Both the position numbers and the translations under genes were made by a program. A DNA stretch of 64,000 bases, from NCBI RefSeq assembly GCF_001426685.1, contig NZ_LMFB01000044.1:19226-83225 (forward strand), written 5' to 3'. The notes below the pieces were generated by a model. That model saw only the letters and a list, made by a program, of their open reading frames with translations, made no database searches and was not told the DNA's origin. This stretch comes from Rhizobium sp. Root483D2. GTDB lineage: Bacteria > Pseudomonadota > Alphaproteobacteria > Rhizobiales > Rhizobiaceae. Positions 51,438-61,482 of this stretch are shown piece by piece. Position 1 is the first letter of the stretch. Every line of letters begins with the position of its first letter.

Positions 51438-51444
51438 TGGCCGC

Positions 51445-51753
51445 TCAGCCCTTCATCATGTTGACGTCTTCCACGGCGATGGAGCCGCGGTTGCGGTAGA
51501 AGACGACGAGAATTGCAAGACCGATGGCGGCTTCCGCGGCCGCGACGGTCAGAATGAACAGGGCGAACACCTGGCCGGTAATGTCGTTGAGGAACGACGA
51601 GAAGGCGACCATGTTGATGTTGACTGCAAGCAGGATGAGTTCCACCGACATCAGGATGATGATGACGTTCTTCCGGTTGAGGAAGATGCCGAAGACGCCC
51701 AGCGTGAACAGGATGGCGCTGACGGTCAGATAGTGGGAAATACCGATTTCCAT
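51445..51753 (-). CDS. nuoK: NADH:quinone oxidoreductase subunit K
   Basis: NuoK (102 residues) has three spans: [20 protein letters not shown], then [19 protein letters not shown] with the conserved Glu near residue 37, and [20 protein letters not shown] with Glu near residue 73. Both glutamates belong to the proton pathway. It precedes nuoL by 7 bases and follows nuoJ by 27. Confidence 0.97.
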   Translation of the reverse strand: MEIGISHYLTVSAILFTLGVFGIFLNRKNVIIILMSVELILLAVNINMVAFSSFLNDITGQVFALFILTVAAAEAAIGLAILVVFYRNRGSIAVEDVNMMKG

Positions 51754-51780
51754 GATGTGTTCCTTGACCTCGCGTCCGTC

Positions 51781-52395
51781 TTAAAGGCCCTGCCCCGACT
51801 TCACCTTGACCACTTCGACAGCGGTCTTGGGCGAACGGGCAACCTGTGTGGGAATATCCTGGCGCTTGATGTTGTCGCGATGGCGCAGCGTCAAGACGAT
51901 GGCGCCGATCATGGCGACCAGAAGAACCAGGCCGGCAATCTGGAAGAAATAGACGTAGTGCGTATAGAGCACGTCGCCGAGTGCGGCTGTGTTGGAGCGA
52001 TCGGCGATTGCCGGGATCGGCATCGAGATCGATTTGGCGATTTCAGGCGAGAACGAGCTGCCGCCGACCACGATGATCAGTTCGGCTGCCAGAATGAGGC
52101 CGATCAGCGCGCCGACCGGCGCATATTCCAAAACGCCCGACCTCAGCTGGGTGAAGTCGATGTCGAGCATCATCACCACGAAGAGGAAGAGAACCGCAAC
52201 CGCGCCGATATAAACGACCAGCAGGATCATCGCCAGAAACTCGGCGCCCGTCAGAAGGAACAGGCCGGCCGCGTTGAAGAACGTCAAAATGAGGAACAGC
52301 ACGGAATAAACAGGGTTCCGCGCAGAAATCACCATGAACGCCGACGCAACCGCGACGAATGAAAAAAGATAGAAAAAAAGAGCCTGCAGACCCAT
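51781..52395 (-). CDS. nuoJ: NADH:quinone oxidoreductase subunit J
   Basis: NuoJ (204 residues) has five spans; GAEFLAMILLVVYIGAVAVL contains the pi-bulge helix (TM3) that links quinone reduction to proton movement. The C-terminal 40 residues are soluble and basic (RHRDNIKRQDIPTQVARSPK). The ATG at 52395 matches the family; upstream is a 141-base spacer before nuoI that holds a hairpin. Confidence 0.96.
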   Translation of the reverse strand: MGLQALFFYLFSFVAVASAFMVISARNPVYSVLFLILTFFNAAGLFLLTGAEFLAMILLVVYIGAVAVLFLFVVMMLDIDFTQLRSGVLEYAPVGALIGLILAAELIIVVGGSSFSPEIAKSISMPIPAIADRSNTAALGDVLYTHYVYFFQIAGLVLLVAMIGAIVLTLRHRDNIKRQDIPTQVARSPKTAVEVVKVKSGQGL

Positions 52396-52494
52396 GATCG
52401 GTGCCTTTTTCGTCTTCCCCGGGCAGGCATGGCCAAATGCCATCCTTCCCACTGGCGCACCGGTTCATGCCGGCCACGCCCAAGATCAGTGTAA

Positions 52495-52517
52495 CGCCTG
52501 CCTTGAAACGGCAGGCG
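52495..52517. other. Hairpin in the nuoI-nuoJ spacer
   Basis: CGCCTGCC (52495-52502) and GGCAGGCG (52510-52517) form an 8-base G+C-rich stem with a 7-base loop, 19 bases downstream of nuoI on the reverse strand and without a T run. It could stabilise a processed 3' end or slow polymerase inside the nuo operon. Confidence 0.55.
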
Positions 52518-52536
52518 CAGTCCCCTTCGCAAGGTC

Positions 52537-53028
52537 TTACCGGTACGGCGAGTCCATTGCGATGTTGCGGGCAATTTCGCGCTCCCAACGGTCGCCGTTG
52601 GAAAGCAGCCGGTCCTTGTCGTAGTAGAGCTCTTCGCGCGTCTCGGTGGCGAACTCGAAGTTCGGACCTTCGACGATCGCGTCCACCGGACATGCTTCCT
52701 GGCAGAAACCGCAATAGATGCACTTCACCATGTCGATATCGTACCGGACCGTACGGCGCGTGCCGTCGTTGCGGCGCGGGCCGGCTTCGATGGTGATCGC
52801 CTGGGCAGGACAGATTGCCTCGCACAGCTTGCAGGCGATGCAACGCTCCTCGCCATTCGGATACCGGCGCAGCGCATGCTCACCCCGGAAACGCGGGCTG
52901 ATCGGCCCTTTTTCAAACGGATAGTTCAGCGTTGCCTTCGGCGCGAAGAAATAGCGCATCGACAGGAAAAACGCGTTGACGAATTCCTTGAGGAACAGCG
53001 AACTGACGGCTTGCGACAGACTTGCCAT
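52537..53028 (-). CDS. nuoI: NADH:quinone oxidoreductase subunit I
   Basis: NuoI (163 residues) carries two [4Fe-4S] clusters (N6a/N6b). The two motifs are [18 protein letters not shown] near residue 60 and [18 protein letters not shown] near residue 99. GGAGG lies 6 bases before the ATG at 53028; another ATG at 53031 is too close. It passes electrons to NuoB and lies 64 bases downstream of nuoH. Confidence 0.97.
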   Translation of the reverse strand: MASLSQAVSSLFLKEFVNAFFLSMRYFFAPKATLNYPFEKGPISPRFRGEHALRRYPNGEERCIACKLCEAICPAQAITIEAGPRRNDGTRRTVRYDIDMVKCIYCGFCQEACPVDAIVEGPNFEFATETREELYYDKDRLLSNGDRWEREIARNIAMDSPYR

Positions 53029-53092
53029 CATCAACCTCCAAACATGCCGGCCTGGGAGGCGCCGGCTGATTTTGCGAAACGGAATATCGGCA

Positions 53093-54136
53093 TCAGGCCC
53101 ACACCACCAGTTTTAGCGTGACTGCAACAATGAAGACCATGGCGAGCGACAGCGGAAGGAAGACCTTCCAGCCCAGCCGCATCAACTGGTCGTAGCGATA
53201 GCGCGGCACGAAGGCTTTCACCATGGCGAACATGAAGAACACCATCGAAGACTTCAGGATGAACCAGATGATGCCCGGAACCCAGTTGAGGAACCACACA
53301 TCGACCGGAGGCAGCCAGCCGCCGAGGAAGAGGATCGTCGTCAGCGCGCACATCAGGCAGATGGCGGCATATTCGCCGAGCATGAACATCATGTACGGGG
53401 TCGAGCCATACTCGACCATGAAGCCGGCGACCAGTTCCGATTCCGCTTCGACGAGATCGAAGGGCGGACGGTTGGTTTCAGCCAGCGCCGAGATGAAGAA
53501 GATGATGAACATCGGAAACAGCGGCAGCCAGTACCAGTCCAGGAACGAACCCGGCAGGCCCATCATCGTGCCCAAACCATCACGCTGCGAATCCACGATA
53601 TCGGTGAGATTCAGCGAACCGGCGCAAAGCAGCACGGTCACGATGACGAAGCCGATCGAGACTTCATAGGACACCATCTGGGCAGCCGAGCGCAGTGCCG
53701 AGAGGAACGGGTACTTCGAGTTCGATGCCCAGCCGCCGATGATGACGCCGTAAACCTCGAGCGAGGAAATGGCGAAGACATAAAGGATGCCGACATTGAT
53801 ATTGGCCATCACCCAGTTGGCATTGAGCGGGATAACCGCCCAGGCTGCGAGCGCCAAGGTCACGGAAACCAGCGGCGCGAGCAGGAAGAGAACCTTGTTC
53901 GAACCGGCTGGAATGACCGGTTCCTTGAAGACGAACTTCAAAAGATCGGCGAAGGACTGGAAAAGTCCCCACGGGCCTACCACATTCGGTCCACGGCGCA
54001 TCTGCACCGCTGCCCAGATCTTGCGGTCAGCCAAAAGGATGTAGGCGATAAAGATCAAAAGCGCGACCAGAAGCAGCAGCGACTGGCCGATCATGATGGC
54101 CGTTGGCCAGACATAGGTCGAAATGAAAGCGTCCAT
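53093..54136 (-). CDS. nuoH: NADH:quinone oxidoreductase subunit H
   Basis: NuoH (347 residues) joins the peripheral and membrane arms and forms part of the quinone chamber. It has eight spans with [20 protein letters not shown] near residue 37, [32 protein letters not shown] near residue 220, and [14 protein letters not shown] [15 protein letters not shown]. It lies 21 bases after nuoG. Confidence 0.98.
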   Translation of the reverse strand: MDAFISTYVWPTAIMIGQSLLLLVALLIFIAYILLADRKIWAAVQMRRGPNVVGPWGLFQSFADLLKFVFKEPVIPAGSNKVLFLLAPLVSVTLALAAWAVIPLNANWVMANINVGILYVFAISSLEVYGVIIGGWASNSKYPFLSALRSAAQMVSYEVSIGFVIVTVLLCAGSLNLTDIVDSQRDGLGTMMGLPGSFLDWYWLPLFPMFIIFFISALAETNRPPFDLVEAESELVAGFMVEYGSTPYMMFMLGEYAAICLMCALTTILFLGGWLPPVDVWFLNWVPGIIWFILKSSMVFFMFAMVKAFVPRYRYDQLMRLGWKVFLPLSLAMVFIVAVTLKLVVWA

Positions 54137-54157
54137 TTTCGTCTTATTCCTTCGCGC

Positions 54158-56239
54158 TCATTCCGCCGCAGCTTTGAAGTTGTTGCGTGCCAAAGCCGAA
54201 CATTCAGCCATGACGGCGGAAGCGCGTGCTATCGGGTTCGTCAAATAGAAGTCTTTCACCGGAGACGCAAACGCCGATTTGGCCATCTCACCGGCTTTTT
54301 GTGCAAGTGCGGCAATTTCACCGCTAACACCCGTCTCGATCATGTCGATCGCAGCGAAATGCGGGTGTGCCGCGTAGAGCTTGCCGCGCAATTCTGCAAG
54401 CGAATCAAACGGCAGCTTCTTGCCGAGCACGTCGGACAGCGCCCGGATGATCGCCCAGTCCTCGCGGGCATCGCCCGGCGCGAAACCGGCCCGGTTGCCC
54501 ATCTGGACGCGGCCTTCGGTATTGACCCAGAGACCCGACTTTTCGGTATAGGTCGCACCCGGCAGGATGACGTCGGCACCATGGGCACCTTCGTCGCCAT
54601 GCGAGCCGATATAGACGGTGAAGCCGGCGGTCTTGCCGGAGAAATCCATTTCGTCGGCGCCGAGCAGGAACAGAACGTCGGTGCCGGTCAACATCTCGGC
54701 GGCAGTCTTGCCCCCCTCGCCCGGCACAAAGCCGAGATCGAGGCCACCGACGCGCGAGGCGGCGGTGTGGAGGACTGCAAAACCGTTCCAGTCTTCGGTG
54801 ACGGCGCCGATGGCGCCCGCAAGCTTTGCGGCAGACGCCAGAACCGAAGCGCCGTTGCCGCCGGAGATCGCGCCCTGACCGATGATGACCATCGGGCGCT
54901 TGGCATTTTGCAGAACGCCGAAGAACTTGCCCTTGCCGGACACCAGTTCGGACAGCGTATCTGTGCCTGCGCCGAGATAGTCGTAGCTATAACGCAGCTC
55001 GGCCTGTTCTCCGATCACGCCGATCGGGAAATTGGCCATCCGGAACCGCTTGCGGATACGGGCATTCAAGACAGAGGCTTCAAAGCGCGGGTTCGAGCCG
55101 ATGATCAACAGCGCGTCGGCGCTTTCGATGCCCTGGATCGTGGGGTTGAAGAGGTAGCTCGAGCGGCCGGAGGCCGGATCGAGTGCGGCACCATCCTGGC
55201 GGCAGTCGATATTGGCCGAGCCGAGCGAGGAGATTAGCGCCTTCAGCGCGAACATTTCCTCGACCGAGGCCAGATCGCCGGCAATCGCGCCAATCTTCTC
55301 ACCGCTGGTCCTGGAAACCGCCGACTTGATGGCGGCGAAGGCTTCGTTCCAGCTGGCAGGCTGCAAACGGCCGTCCTTCTTTACATAGGGGCGGTCGAGA
55401 CGCTGCGTCTTCAGGCCATCCCAGATGAAGCGGGTCTTGTCGGAGATCCACTCTTCGTTGATCTCTTCATTGACGCGCGGCATGACGCGCATGACTTCGC
55501 GGCCGCGCGTATCGACGCGGATGGCCGAGCCGACGGCGTCCATCACGTCGATCGATTCGGTCTTGCCGAGTTCCCACGGACGGGCGTTGAACGCGTAGGG
55601 TTTGGAGGTCAGAGCGCCGACCGGGCAGAGATCGACGACATTGCCCTGAAGTTCCGACGTCATCGCCTGCTCGAGATAGGTGGTGATCTCGGCATCCTCG
55701 CCACGGCCGATCAGGCCGAGTTCGGCAATGCCTGCGACTTCCGTGGTGAAGCGGACGCAGCGCGTGCAGTGAATGCAGCGGTTCATCACCGTCTTGACCA
55801 GCGGGCCGATATACTTGTCTTCGACCGCACGCTTGTTCTCGTTGTAACGGGTGGAATCGACGCCGAAGGCCATCGCCTGGTCCTGCAGGTCGCATTCGCC
55901 ACCCTGGTCGCAGATCGGGCAATCCAGCGGATGGTTGATCAACAGGAATTCCATCACGCCTTCACGGGCCTTCTTGACCATGGGCGTGGTCGTGAAGACT
56001 TCCGGCGCTTCGCCGTTCGGGCCGGGGCGCAGGTCGCGCACGCCCATGGCGCAGGAGGCTGCCGGCTTCGGCGGCCCTCCCTTCACCTCGATCAGACACA
56101 TGCGGCAGTTTCCGGCGACCGACAGCCGCTCGTGGAAACAGAAGCGCGGAACCTCGGCGCCGGCCTCTTCGCACGCCTGCAGCAGCGTGAAATGATCCGG
56201 GACCTCGATCTCTTTTCCGTCGACTTTCAGCTTTGCCAT
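54158..56239 (-). CDS. nuoG: NADH:quinone oxidoreductase subunit G
   Basis: NuoG (693 residues) carries the [2Fe-2S] cluster N1b and [4Fe-4S] clusters N4 and N5. Motifs: [20 protein letters not shown] near residue 35-50, [18 protein letters not shown] near residue 108, and [13 protein letters not shown] near residue 150. The C-terminal two thirds are molybdopterin-oxidoreductase-like without cofactor. The ATG at 56239 ([13 protein letters not shown]) is favoured over a TTG at 56251. It follows the HhH protein gene by 110 bases. Confidence 0.97.
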   Translation of the reverse strand: MAKLKVDGKEIEVPDHFTLLQACEEAGAEVPRFCFHERLSVAGNCRMCLIEVKGGPPKPAASCAMGVRDLRPGPNGEAPEVFTTTPMVKKAREGVMEFLLINHPLDCPICDQGGECDLQDQAMAFGVDSTRYNENKRAVEDKYIGPLVKTVMNRCIHCTRCVRFTTEVAGIAELGLIGRGEDAEITTYLEQAMTSELQGNVVDLCPVGALTSKPYAFNARPWELGKTESIDVMDAVGSAIRVDTRGREVMRVMPRVNEEINEEWISDKTRFIWDGLKTQRLDRPYVKKDGRLQPASWNEAFAAIKSAVSRTSGEKIGAIAGDLASVEEMFALKALISSLGSANIDCRQDGAALDPASGRSSYLFNPTIQGIESADALLIIGSNPRFEASVLNARIRKRFRMANFPIGVIGEQAELRYSYDYLGAGTDTLSELVSGKGKFFGVLQNAKRPMVIIGQGAISGGNGASVLASAAKLAGAIGAVTEDWNGFAVLHTAASRVGGLDLGFVPGEGGKTAAEMLTGTDVLFLLGADEMDFSGKTAGFTVYIGSHGDEGAHGADVILPGATYTEKSGLWVNTEGRVQMGNRAGFAPGDAREDWAIIRALSDVLGKKLPFDSLAELRGKLYAAHPHFAAIDMIETGVSGEIAALAQKAGEMAKSAFASPVKDFYLTNPIARASAVMAECSALARNNFKAAAE

Positions 56240-56349
56240 CTTCGCACTCAATCCTGTCGTTCATTCGCCAGCCAAAGCGGCGAACAGATATTATAAAGGC
56301 ACGCTAACCTGTTGAGCGAACACCACCGGCCCCGCCCGAAACTCAAATC

Positions 56350-57066
56350 TCAACCCTTGATCAGGGCCTTTGCCTGCTCGACCCAGCCGTCGCGCGCGAT
56401 GCGGCCGGCAAAACCCAGGGCGTCATCGAAACGCTGCACGTCCTTATCGCTCCACAACGCGACATCGGCATAACGCCGCACGCCCATTCCATTCAAAACC
56501 TGTTCCAGCTTCGGTCCGATGCCGGAAATCCGCTTCAGATCATCCGCCTGCGTTTCGGCAACGCGGGCGGCCTTCTGCCGCTTCGGCTTTTCGGCCTTGC
56601 CCGGCGCAACAGCAACCGGCTCTGCCACCGCCGGCGTTTCCGCGACCGGCGGGGTCTTCGCTACAGCCTTGACCTTGGCCGCAACCTTGACCTTAGCCTT
56701 CACCGGCGCCGCCGATTTTGCGACCGGCTGCGGCTTGACGGCCGCGACCAATGTTTCCACCGGCTGGGAAACCGTTCCCGCCTGGTTTTCATCTGCGGCA
56801 ACGCCGGTCTTCTGCGCCGTTTGCGCCAATCCCTGCATCGCTCCGAGCATGAAGCCGGCGATCTGGCTGGTCACGCCGAAACCGATCGCCGTTGCCGCTG
56901 CCATCGCTGCCGCCGGATGCTGCATCAGCGGATGCAGCGGAACCTTGGGCATATCCTTCAACCATTCGGCAACGCCGAACGGATCGTTGCCGGCCGGAGG
57001 CACGGCCGAGGATCCGGCAGATCCTGTCTGCGTGCCCTTGCCCGTTTCGTTTCCCGGTCCAGCCAT
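56350..57066 (-). CDS. HhH-domain protein encoded in the nuo operon
   Basis: This 238-residue protein begins MAGPGNETGKGTQ and has a short region with one hydrophobic stretch (LMQHPAAAMAAATAIGFG). A long Ala/Lys/Pro/Val-rich linker follows, then a C-terminal domain of about 60 residues, LKRISGIGPKLEQVLNGMGV and FAGRIARDGWVEQAKALI. The same kind of domain ends NuoE in this operon. It is a helix-hairpin-helix fold often seen in rhizobial NuoE-type proteins and ribosomal-protein-L21-like extensions. It lies 5 bases after nuoF and 110 before nuoG. Function is unknown; an accessory role in complex I is inferred from position and shared domain. Confidence 0.8.
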   Translation of the reverse strand: MAGPGNETGKGTQTGSAGSSAVPPAGNDPFGVAEWLKDMPKVPLHPLMQHPAAAMAAATAIGFGVTSQIAGFMLGAMQGLAQTAQKTGVAADENQAGTVSQPVETLVAAVKPQPVAKSAAPVKAKVKVAAKVKAVAKTPPVAETPAVAEPVAVAPGKAEKPKRQKAARVAETQADDLKRISGIGPKLEQVLNGMGVRRYADVALWSDKDVQRFDDALGFAGRIARDGWVEQAKALIKG

Positions 57067-57071
57067 GCCGA

Positions 57072-58376
57072 TTACTCCGCCGCTGCCAGCACCGCGCCGT
57101 GCGATGAGGAATTGCGGGTATATTCGTCGATACGCGCTTCCATCTCGGGACGGAAATTGCGGATTAGGCCCTGGATCGGCCATGCAGCGGCATCGCCGAG
57201 CGCGCAGATGGTGTGGCCTTCGACCTGTTTTGTGACATCGAACAGCATGTCGATTTCACGCTTCTGGGCGCGGCCCTGCACCATGCGCTCCATGACACGC
57301 ATCATCCAGCCCGTGCCTTCGCGGCATGGCGTGCACTGGCCGCAGCTCTCGTGCTTGTAGAAAGCAGCCAGACGCCAGATGGCCTTGATGATGTCGGTGG
57401 AGCGATCCATGACGATGATCGCGGCCGTGCCGAACGACGACTTGACGTCGCGCATGCCGTCGAAATCCATCGGCGCATCGATAATGTCCTCGGCCTTCAC
57501 CACCGGACAGGACGAACCGCCGGGGATGACGGCCAGAAGATTGTCCCAGCCGCCGCGGATGCCGCCGCAATGGCGCTCGATCATCTCGCGGAAGGGCGTG
57601 CCCATCGCGTCTTCGAACGTGCACGGCTTGTTGACATGGCCGGACACCATGAACAGCTTGGTGCCGACATTGTTCGGACGGCCGATGGCCGAAAACCAGG
57701 ACGCGCCACGGCGCAGGATGGTCGGGGCAACCGCGATCGATTCGACGTTGTTGACCGTCGTCGGGCAGCCATAAAGGCCCATATTGGCCGGGAATGGCGG
57801 CTTCAGGCGCGGTTGGCCCTTCTTGCCTTCGAGGCTTTCCAGCAGCGCTGTTTCCTCGCCGCAAATATAGGCGCCGGCGCCGTGATGGACGTAGATGTCC
57901 ATGTCCCAGCCGAGCTTGTTGTTGATGCCGAGAAGACCGGCGTCATAGCACTCGTCGATCGCCGCCTGCAGCGCTTCGCGCTCGCGGATATATTCGCCGC
58001 GCACATAGATATAGGCGACATGCGCACCCATCGCGAAGCTCGCGATCACGCAGCCTTCGATCAGCGTATGCGGATCGTGGCGCATGATATCGCGGTCCTT
58101 GCAGGTACCGGGCTCGGATTCGTCGGCATTGACGACGAGATAATGCGGCCGGCCATCGCTTTCCTTCGGCATGAAGGACCATTTCAGGCCCGTCGGGAAG
58201 CCCGCGCCACCCCGTCCACGAAGGCCGGAAGCCTTCATCTCGTTGATGATCCAGTCACGGCCCTTTTCCAGGATCTGCTTGGTGCCATCCCAGTGGCCAC
58301 GGCCCATGGCGCCCTTGAGCGACTTGTCATGGATGCCGTAGATATTGGTAAAAATGCGATCTTTATCGTCGAGCAT
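57072..58376 (-). CDS. nuoF: NADH:quinone oxidoreductase subunit F
   Basis: NuoF (434 residues) binds NADH and FMN and cluster N3. FMN/NADH motifs: [19 protein letters not shown] near residue 50, [17 protein letters not shown] near residue 78, [18 protein letters not shown] near residue 170, and the cluster motif [12 protein letters not shown] near residue 340. It lies 12 bases after nuoE and 5 before the HhH protein gene. Confidence 0.98.
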   Translation of the reverse strand: MLDDKDRIFTNIYGIHDKSLKGAMGRGHWDGTKQILEKGRDWIINEMKASGLRGRGGAGFPTGLKWSFMPKESDGRPHYLVVNADESEPGTCKDRDIMRHDPHTLIEGCVIASFAMGAHVAYIYVRGEYIREREALQAAIDECYDAGLLGINNKLGWDMDIYVHHGAGAYICGEETALLESLEGKKGQPRLKPPFPANMGLYGCPTTVNNVESIAVAPTILRRGASWFSAIGRPNNVGTKLFMVSGHVNKPCTFEDAMGTPFREMIERHCGGIRGGWDNLLAVIPGGSSCPVVKAEDIIDAPMDFDGMRDVKSSFGTAAIIVMDRSTDIIKAIWRLAAFYKHESCGQCTPCREGTGWMMRVMERMVQGRAQKREIDMLFDVTKQVEGHTICALGDAAAWPIQGLIRNFRPEMEARIDEYTRNSSSHGAVLAAAE

Positions 58377-58388
58377 GGTTCACCTAAC

Positions 58389-59513
58389 TTATCGCGGCTT
58401 CTTGCCGAAAACTTTGATGTATTCGGCTTCGCCGCCCTTGGCCAGCGCTTCAGCCTGCTTGACCCAATCGTCGCGGTCGATGCGGCCCTTGAAATTCAGA
58501 TAGCCGTCCACCCATTCGCGCTCCGCGCCACTCCAGCCCGCGACCTGCGCGAAGGTGAAGATGCCGAGTTCGTGCAGCGTGCCTTCGATCTTCGGGCCAA
58601 CGCCGGAGATCAGCTTCAGGTCATCGACAGCGTCGGGCTTGGCGATGCCGGCCGGACGGTTCTTGTCCTCGAGCGACGGCTTTGCGCTGGCGGAAGCAGG
58701 CTTTGCGTTCGCGCCGCCCTCAACCTTGGTTTCGCCGGCAACCTTGTCATTTGCAGCGGATTCGAACTTTGCCGTGACAGGGGTTTTCAAAGCGGGATCG
58801 GTTTCCGGTGCGTCTGTCTTGGCACGTCCGGCATTCGACGGTGGCGTGCTGACAGCCGCGCCGTTGCTCGCCTGTTCGGCACGCGGTGCAGCGGGTTTCT
58901 TGACTTCGGTCAGCAGCGTGGTCAAACCGCCTTCCGGCGCCGAGAAGATCCGGTCGATCTGCGGGCCGGGCTTGACCTCGGCGCCCTTGCCTGCCTCGAA
59001 ACTGTCAATGATATATTCCAGCTGCGGAACGGTCAGATCCTCATAGGTATCCTTGAAGATCATCACCATGGGTGCGTTGACGCACGTCCCCTGACACTCG
59101 ACCTCTTCCCAGGACAGCGTCCCGGCTTCGTTCGGCGTCAGCGGGTTGGGATGAATGCGTTTCTTGCACAGGCTGATCAGCTCTTCCGAACCGCGCAGCA
59201 TGCAAGGCGTCGTGCCGCAGACCTGAACATGGGCGCGCGTGCCGACCGGCTTCAGCTGAAACTGGGTATAGAATGTCGCCACTTCGAGCACGCGGATATA
59301 GGGCATGTCCAGCATGTCGGCGATCCCTTCGATCGCCGCCTTGGTGACCCAGCCATCCTGCTCCTGCGCCCGCATCAGCAGCGGAATGACAGCGGATTGC
59401 TCGCGGCCCTTCGGATATTTCTGGATGGTGGCCTGTGCCCAAGCGGCATTGTCCTTGCTGAACGCAAAGGCCGCTGGCTGGACATTTTCTTCGGCTAGTC
59501 GACGAACGGACAT
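58389..59513 (-). CDS. nuoE: NADH:quinone oxidoreductase subunit E with long C-terminal extension
   Basis: NuoE (374 residues) has the usual ~170-residue thioredoxin-fold part with cluster N1a cysteines in VQVCGTTPCMLRG near residue 100 and EVECQGTCVNAPMVMI near residue 138. A Lys/Ala/Pro-rich linker of about 120 residues follows, then an HhH-type domain LKLISGVGPKIEGTLHELGI and FKGRIDRDDWVKQAEALAKG. The extension doubles the usual length and resembles the C-terminus of the protein at 56350-57066. It lies 15 bases after the small exported protein gene. Confidence 0.96.
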   Translation of the reverse strand: MSVRRLAEENVQPAAFAFSKDNAAWAQATIQKYPKGREQSAVIPLLMRAQEQDGWVTKAAIEGIADMLDMPYIRVLEVATFYTQFQLKPVGTRAHVQVCGTTPCMLRGSEELISLCKKRIHPNPLTPNEAGTLSWEEVECQGTCVNAPMVMIFKDTYEDLTVPQLEYIIDSFEAGKGAEVKPGPQIDRIFSAPEGGLTTLLTEVKKPAAPRAEQASNGAAVSTPPSNAGRAKTDAPETDPALKTPVTAKFESAANDKVAGETKVEGGANAKPASASAKPSLEDKNRPAGIAKPDAVDDLKLISGVGPKIEGTLHELGIFTFAQVAGWSGAEREWVDGYLNFKGRIDRDDWVKQAEALAKGGEAEYIKVFGKKPR

Positions 59514-59528
59514 TCTTCCCGCACCTTA

Positions 59529-59792
59529 TCAGTTAATCGAACCGCACCGCGATGTCGTCAGGGTGACGAATTCGCAGGCATAGGCTGACTGGTCTTTTTG
59601 CAAAAATACGATGTAGCGCGTGCCGTTCGGCACTGCGGCCCTGATCTCATAACCCTGGCTCAAGAGCCGGCCCATGCCGCTGCCCGATGAATTGCTCATC
59701 GCGGGATCACCGGCCGCCGGCGCGGTTTCCTGCGCAAAGGCAGGCGCTCCAGCAAGCATTGAGGCCAAGAGTGTCAGGACCATCCTGCGCAT
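59529..59792 (-). CDS. Small exported protein between nuoD and nuoE
   Basis: This 87-residue protein has a signal peptide ([20 protein letters not shown], cleavage after AFA). The mature part is GYEIRAAVPNGTRYIVFLQK, then AYACEFVTLTTSRCGSIN with two cysteines that may pair. Its ATG overlaps the nuoD stop (TGATG), so it is translated with nuoD. No named family is recognised. Since complex I is assembled at the inner membrane, a periplasmic role beside it is possible but unproven. Confidence 0.78.
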   Translation of the reverse strand: MRRMVLTLLASMLAGAPAFAQETAPAAGDPAMSNSSGSGMGRLLSQGYEIRAAVPNGTRYIVFLQKDQSAYACEFVTLTTSRCGSIN

Positions 59793-60982
59793 CAACGATC
59801 CACCTCGCCGAACACGATATCAAGCGAACCCAGAATGGCGGAGACGTCCGCCAGCTGATGCCCGCGACAGATATAATCCATGGCCTGGAGATGGGCGTAG
59901 CCCGGCGCGCGGATCTTGCAGCGATACGGCTTGTTGGTACCGTCGGAGATCAGGTAGACGCCGAACTCGCCCTTCGGCGCTTCGACAGCCGCGTAAACTT
60001 CACCCTCGGGCACATGATAGCCTTCGGTATAGAGCTTGAAATGGTGGATCAGGGCTTCCATCGAGCGCTTCATCTCGCCACGCTTAGGCGGCACGATCTT
60101 GCCATCGAGCGAGGAGACCGGGCCGATCTTGGCGTCGCCCAAGAGGCGATTGACGCATTGGCGCATGATCTTGGCCGATTCCCGCATTTCGATCATGCGG
60201 ATCAGATACCGGTCGAAGCAATCGCCGTTCTTGCCGATCGGAATATCGAAATCCATGTCGGCATAGCATTCATAGGGCTGCGATTTGCGCAGGTCCCAGG
60301 CTGCCCCCGAACCACGCACCATGACGCCGGAAAAGCCCCAGGCCCAGGCATCGTCCAGCGTCACGACGCCGATATCGACATTGCGCTGCTTGAAGATGCG
60401 GTTGCCGGTCAGAAGCTCGTCGATATCGTCGACGGTCTTCAGGAACGGATCGATCCACTTGCCGATGTCTTCGACCAGTTCATGCGGCAGGTCCTGGTGA
60501 ACGCCGCCCGGACGGAAATAGGCCGAGTGCATGCGCGCGCCACAGGCCCGCTCGTAAAACACCATCAGCTTTTCGCGCTCTTCGAAACCCCAGAGCGGCG
60601 GCGTCAGCGCACCGACGTCCATGGCCTGCGTCGTGACGTTCAAAAGATGCGACAGGATGCGGCCGATTTCGGAATAGAGCACGCGGATCAGCTGGCCACG
60701 GATCGGCACCTCGGTCGCCGTCAGCTTCTCGACGGCCAGCGCATAGGCATGCTCCTGGTTCATCGGCGCGACATAGTCGAGACGGTCGAAATAGGGCACG
60801 GCCTGCAGATAGGTCTTGGTCTCGATCAGCTTTTCAGTGCCGCGATGCAGAAGCCCGATATGCGGATCGACCCGCTCGACGATTTCCCCGTCAAGCTCCA
60901 GCACAAGCCGCAACACGCCGTGCGCCGCAGGATGCTGCGGGCCGAAATTGATGTTGAAATTCCGGACGTTATGTTCGTTCAT
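59792..60982 (-). CDS. nuoD: NADH:quinone oxidoreductase subunit D
   Basis: NuoD (396 residues) forms the quinone site with NuoB. Motifs are [20 protein letters not shown] at the start, [12 protein letters not shown] near residue 45, [14 protein letters not shown], and [20 protein letters not shown], and [10 protein letters not shown] at the end. Its ATG is 22 bases downstream of the repeat bounding the four-helix-bundle cassette; in other bacteria nuoC is directly upstream or fused. The stop overlaps the next gene. Confidence 0.98.
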   Translation of the reverse strand: MNEHNVRNFNINFGPQHPAAHGVLRLVLELDGEIVERVDPHIGLLHRGTEKLIETKTYLQAVPYFDRLDYVAPMNQEHAYALAVEKLTATEVPIRGQLIRVLYSEIGRILSHLLNVTTQAMDVGALTPPLWGFEEREKLMVFYERACGARMHSAYFRPGGVHQDLPHELVEDIGKWIDPFLKTVDDIDELLTGNRIFKQRNVDIGVVTLDDAWAWGFSGVMVRGSGAAWDLRKSQPYECYADMDFDIPIGKNGDCFDRYLIRMIEMRESAKIMRQCVNRLLGDAKIGPVSSLDGKIVPPKRGEMKRSMEALIHHFKLYTEGYHVPEGEVYAAVEAPKGEFGVYLISDGTNKPYRCKIRAPGYAHLQAMDYICRGHQLADVSAILGSLDIVFGEVDR

Positions 60983-61004
60983 TTCATCGCGCTCCGCGCT
61001 TGCG

Positions 61005-61039
61005 GTGATTAGTGACCAGTGAGTAGTGGTTAGTGATCA
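61005..61039. repeat. Heptad repeat at the nuoD side of the cassette
   Basis: This 35-base run is made of 7-base units of the TAGTGAC / CAGTGAG / TAGTGGT / TAGTGAT kind. It holds the stop codon of the four-helix-bundle gene (61037-61039) and is inverted relative to the run at 61445-61482. Confidence 0.75.
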
Positions 61040-61432
61040 TCCGCGATCCTGCTCATCAACTTTACTGCGCTGGACGGTCCGTATGAGAGCACCCAGCATT
61101 TTTCCGTTCTCATCGCACCTCTCCAACAATTCGCTCAAAACAATCGGCTGTATCAGGCCGACCCTTCCCGCGATGATCAAGTGCGTTTCTAGTTCTTTCA
61201 ACGACCCTTGGGCAATTCTCAGAAATTGGACAAACGAGCCTCTGTTTTCGCGCCCATAACCTTCGGCAATATTGGCTGCCACCGATGAGACTGAACGTCT
61301 GATTTGGCTTGTCAGTCCATACAATTCCTCCCGTGGAAGGCTCTGCGTCACTTCGTAACTGGCAACCGAAATATCGATCGCCAATTGCCAAACTTTCAAA
61401 TCACGGTAGGAGCTGATTTTCCCGATCGCCAC
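61037..61432 (-). CDS. Four-helix bundle (23S rRNA IVS-type) protein inserted in the nuo operon
   Basis: This 131-residue protein is of the four-helix bundle family related to proteins encoded in 23S rRNA intervening sequences and to bAvd of diversity-generating retroelements: YRDLKVWQLAIDISVASYEV, LYGLTSQIRRSVSSVAANIA, EGYGRENRGSFVQFLRIAQG and ELETHLIIAGRVGLI. It starts with GTG at 61432; AAGGAG lies 7 bases upstream. The gene fills a cassette bounded by inverted heptad repeats: the stop codon is in one repeat and the other overlaps the nuoC stop. Its role is not known; being inside a housekeeping operon is unusual. Confidence 0.9.
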   Translation of the reverse strand: MAIGKISSYRDLKVWQLAIDISVASYEVTQSLPREELYGLTSQIRRSVSSVAANIAEGYGRENRGSFVQFLRIAQGSLKELETHLIIAGRVGLIQPIVLSELLERCDENGKMLGALIRTVQRSKVDEQDRG

Positions 61433-61444
61433 CGAGACTCCTTC

Positions 61445-61482
61445 TAATCACTACCGACTACCGGCTAACTACCATCTCACTG
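61445..61482. repeat. Heptad repeat at the nuoC side of the cassette
   Basis: Read on the reverse strand this run has units GGTAGT, TAGCCGG, TAGTCGG and TAGTGAT, matching the family at 61005-61039 but in opposite orientation. It overlaps the nuoC stop codon (61477-61479). In the nuo mRNA the two runs can pair, for example GUGAUUAG with CUAAUCAC. Confidence 0.75.

Noticed and set aside
49509..51464. Long forward open frame opposite nuoL
   Set aside because: Antisense shadow; composition (Arg, His, Asp, Gln) is that of reverse-read membrane-protein codons.
57213..59498. Long forward open frame opposite nuoF and nuoE
   Set aside because: Antisense shadow of two well-supported genes.
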